Source: Pontiellaceae bacterium B12227 (GTDB taxonomy: Bacteria > Verrucomicrobiota > Kiritimatiellia > Kiritimatiellales > Pontiellaceae). Taken from it: 64,000 nucleotides of DNA. The notes under the pieces were generated by a model. That model made no database searches and was not told the origin of the DNA. It worked only from the letters and a program-made list of their open reading frames with translations. Position 1 is the stretch's first letter. The number at the start of each line of letters is the position of its first letter. Location: NCBI GenBank assembly GCA_029432775.1, contig JAROAZ010000026.1, positions 1 through 64,000 on the forward strand. The letters are read 5' to 3'. Made by a program: the position numbers and the translations under genes. Shown here piece by piece: positions 58,616 to 64,000 of the stretch.

Positions 58616-59383
58616 CTAGTCAACTTTAGCGTAACGATAGAGGTTCATATAATGCCCGACCATACGACCCATCGTAGACATGCTCTTAATAAAATTATTT
58701 TTGAACAGGAAGTAAGCAATCATTGCCGGAATGGCAATCACCAACCCCGTTGCCGTGGTAATCAGAGCCTCACCGATAGACCCCGCCAACTTTCCGGGAT
58801 CCCCCATGCCGCCCTGCGCAATAATCGAGAACGCCTTAATCATACCGGACACCGTACCCAGCAGCCCGAGCATCGGAGCAGTACCGCCGATGATGGAAAG
58901 AAAGTTAATGGGCTTCATGAAAGTAACCATCTGCTCATTACCGGCCTCTTCAATGGCCTCCATAACGTGCACCGCATCATATTCATGCTCTTCGGAAATT
59001 CGCTCCATACCGGCATCCAGCACCGCAGTAATCAAGCTGTCATTCTCAGCACAAAGCTCACGAATTCCAGCCACATCACGCTTCGCCATGAGCTCTTCCA
59101 GCTGCGGCTTCAGATCCTCGCGGAGCATATTTTTTTCCCGCAGAAGCATCGCATTGCGAATAATAAAGTAAAACATTGCAACTGAAAAGAGGCCCAATGG
59201 ATACATAGCCCAGCCTCCCTGCTTAATCAACGCACCGAATGTAACCGTTTCAGCAGCGGCCTGAGCTTCAGCCGCAGCCGGAGCAGCCACGCCCGCCTCC
59301 TGAGCAAGCGATGTCGCAATCGGCACCATCATACCGACAAACATCACCATCATTGCAGCAACTCCAAGATATCCTTTTTTCAT
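58616..59383 (-). CDS. ExbB/TolQ/MotA-type proton channel protein (module 2)
   Basis: 255 residues from the ATG at 59383, with GGAGG 8 bases upstream inside the preceding gene's tail; the longer frame overlaps that gene and is rejected. The signal-like N-terminus (MKKGYLGVAAMMVMFVGMMV) is followed by GGWAMYPLGLFSVAMFYFI near residue 48, LSIIGGTAPMLGLLGTVSGM near 163 and ALITTATGLVIAIPAMI near 200. These are the same three blocks, at the same spacing and length, as in module 1. Confidence 0.92.
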   Translation of the reverse strand: MKKGYLGVAAMMVMFVGMMVPIATSLAQEAGVAAPAAAEAQAAAETVTFGALIKQGGWAMYPLGLFSVAMFYFIIRNAMLLREKNMLREDLKPQLEELMAKRDVAGIRELCAENDSLITAVLDAGMERISEEHEYDAVHVMEAIEEAGNEQMVTFMKPINFLSIIGGTAPMLGLLGTVSGMIKAFSIIAQGGMGDPGKLAGSIGEALITTATGLVIAIPAMIAYFLFKNNFIKSMSTMGRMVGHYMNLYRYAKVD

Positions 59384-59387
59384 CTGA

Positions 59388-60209
59388 CTAACCTCCACGG
59401 GTTCCGGTTGTTTCCATTTTAATCGTTTCGCCGAGCTTGCTCCACCGCGAATTGGGATAAGCAATAATGAGCTCATTGGCGACCGCCTCCGCCTTTTGCG
59501 GATGCCCTAAACGTTGATAAATTCTTGCTTCGAGAACCGTTGCCGGAGGCAGCCATTCTTCATTTCGACTATGAAATGCAATAATGCGCGCAACATGCTG
59601 CATGGCCTCACGCAGCTCCCCCGACTCCACAGCAATTTTGCCACGGATATATTCGGTCATTGGAACGGATATATCTTCAGGGCTCGCGATACTCGAAAAT
59701 ACCGTATCCGCATTTTCCACCTTACCCTGATCCAGCAGAAGCATTGTAAAATACATGCTCGCCACATTAATCAGTTCCTCATCTCCGGTCTGGCGGATAT
59801 AACCAATCGTCTTACCCACCCCTGCTGCATTTCCATTCCAATACTGGGCCTTGAGCCACCAAATAAGATAGGCGCCCAGATTTGTGGGAAGATGGCTGTA
59901 CTGTGCTAACGGGCCGACATTCTGCTCAATCAATCCTTCCAACGACTTCCGGTCTCCCGTCCTGAACATAGAATCACACATATTCAGACTGATACCCGAA
60001 AACCGGAACTCAATGCGCTGAATCATCGAAAGCGAGGTTGAAGAACCGCCCTTCTCCGGATACAGACGATCCCCTTTGATATTCAATTGCTTGACCACAA
60101 AGGAATTTCCGGAATTTACCGTAACCTTGGCAGCGTATTGCGTCTGCGCAAAAACCGATCCCAACGAGCAAGCCAGGCCCAACACCATTACTGAAAGTTT
60201 ATTCATCAC
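59388..60209 (-). CDS. Secreted TPR-like protein of Exb module 2
   Basis: A 273-residue protein with a signal peptide ending near residue 22 (SLGSVFAQ), a strand-rich segment (VTVNSGNSFVVKQLNIKG) and then helical pairs such as GELREAMQHVARIIAFHSRN and GHPQKAEAVANELIIAYPNS. It corresponds in position and layout to the 296-residue protein of module 1. The start overlaps the stop of the giant TPR gene by 4 bp (ATGA). Confidence 0.75.
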   Translation of the reverse strand: MMNKLSVMVLGLACSLGSVFAQTQYAAKVTVNSGNSFVVKQLNIKGDRLYPEKGGSSTSLSMIQRIEFRFSGISLNMCDSMFRTGDRKSLEGLIEQNVGPLAQYSHLPTNLGAYLIWWLKAQYWNGNAAGVGKTIGYIRQTGDEELINVASMYFTMLLLDQGKVENADTVFSSIASPEDISVPMTEYIRGKIAVESGELREAMQHVARIIAFHSRNEEWLPPATVLEARIYQRLGHPQKAEAVANELIIAYPNSRWSKLGETIKMETTGTRGG

Positions 60210-63058
60210 AGTGCCACCTCCACCGGCTCGAGTTCCCGGAGTCGTCGAGCAGCCTCAACACCCTCCGGCGTTTCGGCAACGGCATCATTCGCCAGCATTT
60301 CCTTACAGGTATTGATGATTTCCTGATCATACCCACCGAGCTCTTCCATACATTGGATGCTTTTACTGTAAGCCGGGGCCACCCACTGGGTGTAATCTTC
60401 ATAAAGAACGTAAATCCGCTGGAAATAAGCAAAGGCTTCCTCAACATCACCCAGTTTCAACTTGCAGAGCCCCGAATAATAAAGCGCCTCGGGAGTCAGA
60501 GGACCGCGCCACTCACGAATAGCTAAAACTTCTTTATAGGCCTCAAGCGCCTTGGCGTAGTCACCCTGCAGACGAAACGCATCGCCACGACGCTTCCGCG
60601 CATAGCCAACCGATTTACTATACCCGAATTTCAGCAGAATCTCCTCAGACAACTCGTCCGCCTCTGCATAACTGCCCTCTTCAACAAGAGCATCCAGATT
60701 CGCAATCATGATATAGAGCATTTCATTCGAAATCGGAAACTTGGTCATAAAGCGTTCCGCCGCTTCGTGCACAATCTCAAACTGCCCGCGTTTCACCCCT
60801 TCGCGGGCAATCACAACCAGCGTGCCCGGACCGGAAGCCGGAACATTTTTCGCCTGCACAATAGAGTCCAGCAGTGCCTCCCGCTCATCCCCCTCGGCAA
60901 TTCCTGCAAACACAGTTTGATACCGAAGTGTCAGCGTACGCTGAGCCTTCTTTGATGCCGCCGCCAGTTGCTCATCCAGCTGGTCGATGATGATGCTTCG
61001 ATACCCCTCAAGGTCATCGCTTTTATAATCACTGACCACCTGATTCAGAATCAGATCCACGCCGCCCAGTTCAGCGTCGTTGCCATAGGCATTGATAATT
61101 TCAAAATAGGTTTTCAAGGCACGCGGATATTCATCCAGGGCCTTATAGGCTTTACCCTTCCAGTTGGCCGCATTGGCAAAATCGCCCTTCACACCCCACT
61201 GCTCCAGATAGTCGGCCATCAACACAACCAGATCTGCATGGCGCTTATCCATATCCAGCACTTTGGCCGCCTGAAACAAGGGATAGTTGATCTGGGAAAT
61301 ATTCTGAGCCGTTTCGCGCGCCTTTTTATAATAATCCAGCGCGACATCCAGGTCGCCCTCCGCCGCACGCAGATCACCCAGCATCGCATACGCTTCCGAA
61401 AGCAAGGCGCTCTCCGGATACTTATTCACAAATGCCGCAAAAGTTTCTTCCGACTCCACATATTTTTCCGCGCCGTACTGCGCAATCCCAAGCCGGTAAG
61501 AAGCATCTTCCTCAAAAGCCCGCGGATCATATTTCGGATTACTTAGATATCCCAGAAATGCAGCTTCCGCCTTAACAAACTCCCCGAGGAACAGCAGCGT
61601 CATCGAGCGCCAGTATTCAGCCGATTCGTAATAGCGACTGTCCGGCCACTCACCCAGAATCTTAGTGAAATGCCCCAGTGCTTCCTGATAATCCAGACTT
61701 TGAAAACGAAGATACCCCAGCAGGTAGGTAATTTGATCAATATATTTATGATTCGGCGAAATTTCGAGCGCCTTGACTCCCATCTCATAAGCGAGTTCAA
61801 ACTGCCCCTGATGCATCCGAACCTGCATCAGGTTCAAAGAGACATCATCCTTGAACTCACCGTCCGGCATGGTCTCAATATATTCATACCCCTCTGCCGT
61901 GGCCAACGCCCACTCCTGCTCATCCAGCATCACGGCAAAAGCAGAATAGCGCGATTGGTCCGCCAGCTCACTGCCCGGGTTTTCATCAAAAATCCTGTGA
62001 TAAATCGCATGCGCCGGCCAGTTTCTGTCCAGATCATTATAACACTGGGCCGTCCGCAACATGACATCCATGTCATAGTCGTCAAAATTGGTAATCACCT
62101 CATATTGACCCTTCAACCGATCGAACAACTGCTGCTGTTTCTGCTGAAGCTCTTTAAACTCAGTCAAAGTTTGCCCCGTGCCGGCAACAAACGGTTTCAT
62201 CGCCGATCTCAGCTCACGGAGGCGTTTTTCATAATGCTCCGTCAAATCCGCCTTGGTCAGCACCAGACGATACAACAGCAGAGCCTTTTGGAACTGCCCT
62301 TTATTATAGTGCGAGTCACCGGCTTCCAGCAGCGCCACATTCAGTCCCACATCATGCCGGGCAGCCATATCACAATGCGGAAGGAACCGGAACAGGTTCG
62401 CAAAGTCATCCATGCGCACATAGCAGGTCACCAGCATCACAGCCGCACCCGCCCGCACGGTATCCTTTTTCGCAATGCGGAACAGCGAAGCCAGCGGCTT
62501 AACCGCGGCGGCCCACTTTTCCTGCTGATAACGGGACTCTGCCAACAGTTGCGTGGCAGGAACTTTCAAATCTTCTGCCAGCCGCAGATTCTGCAGAACA
62601 ATCATCGCCTGCTCCTCAACGGCCGGCCACTGCTGCACCATCGTGAGGCACTGAGCCGCCATCACACGGGCCGACTCCTGCTGAGGATCATCCGGAAATT
62701 CATCGCAGAAGCGCACAAAATTGCGGGCGCCGGAAACATATTCCCCGAGCTGCATCTGACAATACGCCAGTTGATAGAGGGTAAAGGCCAGTGTCTGCCG
62801 CACTTTCTTCTCGTCGTCACCTTCCAGACGAACCAGCACCTCTTCCAAAAACGGCAGAGCATCCTCCAACTGCTCGTTTTTCAACAATTCCTTCGAGGTT
62901 TCAAGCAGTACACTGGTTGACTCCGTCTGCGGATCCAAACGCGCAAGCTGACTCTTCGTCACGCCCCGCCCCGATAGTTGGCCGAAAGAAATAGACGGCA
63001 GTAAGGCAATCACCACCGCCACCATCAAACCCTCATGCATTTTGTACGCATTCCACAT
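60206..63058 (-). CDS. Giant secreted TPR-repeat protein (950 aa), Exb module 2
   Basis: 950 residues from the ATG at 63058; the ATG at 63025 has the better RBS (GAGG, 5-base spacer) and still gives a signal peptide (MVAVVIALLPSISFGQ). Helical TPR-type repeats run throughout, for example LDYQEALGHFTKILGEWPDS, GDLDVALDYYKKARETAQNI and GDYAKALEAYKEVLAIREWR. It parallels the module 1 protein in length and in shared phrases near residue 270. It probably scaffolds an energised envelope complex. Confidence 0.85.
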   Translation of the reverse strand: MWNAYKMHEGLMVAVVIALLPSISFGQLSGRGVTKSQLARLDPQTESTSVLLETSKELLKNEQLEDALPFLEEVLVRLEGDDEKKVRQTLAFTLYQLAYCQMQLGEYVSGARNFVRFCDEFPDDPQQESARVMAAQCLTMVQQWPAVEEQAMIVLQNLRLAEDLKVPATQLLAESRYQQEKWAAAVKPLASLFRIAKKDTVRAGAAVMLVTCYVRMDDFANLFRFLPHCDMAARHDVGLNVALLEAGDSHYNKGQFQKALLLYRLVLTKADLTEHYEKRLRELRSAMKPFVAGTGQTLTEFKELQQKQQQLFDRLKGQYEVITNFDDYDMDVMLRTAQCYNDLDRNWPAHAIYHRIFDENPGSELADQSRYSAFAVMLDEQEWALATAEGYEYIETMPDGEFKDDVSLNLMQVRMHQGQFELAYEMGVKALEISPNHKYIDQITYLLGYLRFQSLDYQEALGHFTKILGEWPDSRYYESAEYWRSMTLLFLGEFVKAEAAFLGYLSNPKYDPRAFEEDASYRLGIAQYGAEKYVESEETFAAFVNKYPESALLSEAYAMLGDLRAAEGDLDVALDYYKKARETAQNISQINYPLFQAAKVLDMDKRHADLVVLMADYLEQWGVKGDFANAANWKGKAYKALDEYPRALKTYFEIINAYGNDAELGGVDLILNQVVSDYKSDDLEGYRSIIIDQLDEQLAAASKKAQRTLTLRYQTVFAGIAEGDEREALLDSIVQAKNVPASGPGTLVVIAREGVKRGQFEIVHEAAERFMTKFPISNEMLYIMIANLDALVEEGSYAEADELSEEILLKFGYSKSVGYARKRRGDAFRLQGDYAKALEAYKEVLAIREWRGPLTPEALYYSGLCKLKLGDVEEAFAYFQRIYVLYEDYTQWVAPAYSKSIQCMEELGGYDQEIINTCKEMLANDAVAETPEGVEAARRLRELEPVEVAL

Positions 63059-63190
63059 AGGCTGAAAACTCTACTCAAGTGTATGAATTTCGGGAAGAGC
63101 AAAGTGATAAAAAAAGCAAACAAAGCCTTGCCTCATCGAAACGGTTTGTATAAAAACCACGCTCCCTAAACGAACTAGAGGATTTTTATC

Positions 63191-63397
63191 ATGAAAGCAG
63201 ATATTCACCCAAACTACGAAGAAGCAACAATTCGCTGCGCTTGCGGTAACGAGATCGCTACTCGTTCCACCGTCAAGGAAATGCACGTCAATACGTGCTC
63301 CAGCTGCCACCCGTTCTTCACTGGTAGTGCAAAACTGATCGATACAGAAGGCCGCGTAGACCGCTTCAAGAAGCGTTTCTCCGAAGGCATGTATTAA
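63191..63397 (+). CDS. rpmE: Large ribosomal subunit protein bL31
   Basis: A 68-residue protein starting MKADIHPNYEEATIRCACGN. The zinc ligands are Cys16 and Cys18 in RCACGN and CSSCHPFFTG near residue 37, the C+ type. GRVDRFKKRF near the end is conserved. AGAGGA lies upstream of the ATG. TTGCCT, 15 bases, TATAAA (about 63129-63155) may be its promoter. It is followed by a terminator and prfA, a frequent pairing. Confidence 0.97.
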   Translation: MKADIHPNYEEATIRCACGNEIATRSTVKEMHVNTCSSCHPFFTGSAKLIDTEGRVDRFKKRFSEGMY

Positions 63398-63414
63398 TCA
63401 ACTTGCTGTCAACG

Positions 63415-63448
63415 AGGCCGAACCTGCGAAAGCACGTTCGGCCTTTTT
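63415..63448 (+). terminator. Terminator after rpmE
   Basis: AGGCCGAAC pairs with GTTCGGCCT (9 bp) around an inner TGC-GAAA-GCA tetraloop stem, followed by TTTTT. Confidence 0.88.
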
Positions 63449-63580
63449 GCGTTTACGCAGTGGAGTATTGGAGAACCGGAATAAGGGATTTATGGAAAAA
63501 AGTCCTTTCGCTACCCTCCCCCTCTCCCACACTATCCGTTCAGCTAACAATCCATTAACCCAACATCCAGGTATTTTCCC

Positions 63581-64000
63581 ATGGTCGATAAGGCATATTT
63601 AGAACAGCTCCAATCTAAGCTATCCGAACTCGAAACGCGCATGTCGCTGCCCGAGGTATCGTCTGACCCGAAGAAAATGCAGGAATGCATGCGCGAATAC
63701 GGCCACCAGAAAATGCTGGCCGCAGCCGCCGGAAAAGTGATTGATCTGGCCGATGCCAAAGCCGAATCCCAGGCCATTCTTTCCGACTCCGACTCTGACG
63801 ACGAGCTCAAAGAAATGGCCGAAATGGAACTGGCCGAGATCGAAGAAAAGCTGCCTCTGGCAGAGCGAGAGATGGAAATCGCCCTCATTCCGCCCGACCC
63901 CACCGACTCCCGCAACGTGATTATTGAAATCCGTGCCGGTACCGGCGGCGATGAAGCCGGCATCTTCTGCGGCGACCTTTACCGGATGTACACCCGCTAT
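63581..64000 (+). CDS. prfA: Peptide chain release factor 1 (5' part, cut by window end)
   Basis: The ATG at 63581 opens a frame that runs to the edge (140 codons). It starts MVDKAYLEQLQSKLSELETR and continues through an acidic coiled-coil domain 1 (ELKEMAEMELAEIEEKL). The class-I release factor segment VIIEIRAGTGGDEAGIF then begins, leading into LYRMYTRY. The PxT and GGQ motifs lie outside the window, so RF1 rather than RF2 is concluded from the domain 1 sequence and the rpmE-prfA context. Confidence 0.92.
   Translation, partial: MVDKAYLEQLQSKLSELETRMSLPEVSSDPKKMQECMREYGHQKMLAAAAGKVIDLADAKAESQAILSDSDSDDELKEMAEMELAEIEEKLPLAEREMEIALIPPDPTDSRNVIIEIRAGTGGDEAGIFCGDLYRMYTRY

Noticed and set aside
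63544..63963. 139-residue minus-strand frame at the right edge
   Set aside because: It is the shadow of prfA, which is open on the plus strand to the window end and has the release-factor sequence.

Overview
The window looks like chromosome from a Gram-negative, probably anaerobic bacterium of the PVC group, most likely Kiritimatiellota (Pontiella-like). This is inferred from gene content, not from a marker-gene tree. The indicators are a full Rnf complex, PVC-style ExbB/ExbD operons with giant secreted TPR proteins, ADP-heptose/LPS genes, an HtrB-type acyltransferase, an autotransporter, RNase HIII, and a LexA with an E. coli-type operator.

Layout: positions 1-7683 are an integrated island. 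A DUF6538-type tyrosine integrase lies 82 bp from the 3' end of tRNA-Leu(CAG). Its cargo is a pRiA4b ORF-3-like gene, two tandem HAD-like genes with a tiny zinc-ribbon gene between them, a PD-(D/E)XK endonuclease-like protein, a membrane-anchored PIN protein, a possible Rep-like protein and unknowns. Intergenic repeats of the type TTGGAAC-N3-GTTCCAA lie between these genes. The left end of the island is outside the window.

From 7766 on is core chromosome. tRNA-Leu and rnfABCDGE (7955-13085) are followed by a small RHH-like gene, a Na+/H+ antiporter, a lipid A-type acyltransferase, 6-phosphogluconolactonase and an M16C peptidase. Next is Exb module 1 (26394 down to 19560: TPR, TPR-like, ExbB, ExbD, ExbD, vWA/TonB-like). 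Then come a second antiporter with hldD and rfaE2, and the fatty-acid operon yceD-rpmF-plsX-fabH-fabD-fabG-acpP-fabF. The plus strand then carries a DEAD-box helicase, a toxin-antitoxin pair, lexA and a small gene; pyrG is on the minus strand. A 1272-residue autotransporter, a FAH-family gene, a SRAP gene and aroQ follow. A long minus-strand cluster (56633 down to 46828) holds three secreted unknowns, an outer-membrane barrel, Wzc- and Wza-like exopolysaccharide genes, nadD, rsfS, cysS, tmk and holB. The window ends with rnhC, Exb module 2, rpmE and the 5' part of prfA.

The most striking signal is a highly iterated interrupted palindrome, TTCCAA-N3-TTGGAA. Roughly thirty perfect or near-perfect copies are spread over 7.9-57.7 kb, both between genes and inside genes in all three reading frames. 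In the island only one weak near-match (1271-1285) was noticed; its repeats carry the same hexamers in the opposite order. The second notable pattern is the paralogous pair of TPR-ExbB-ExbD-ExbD modules.
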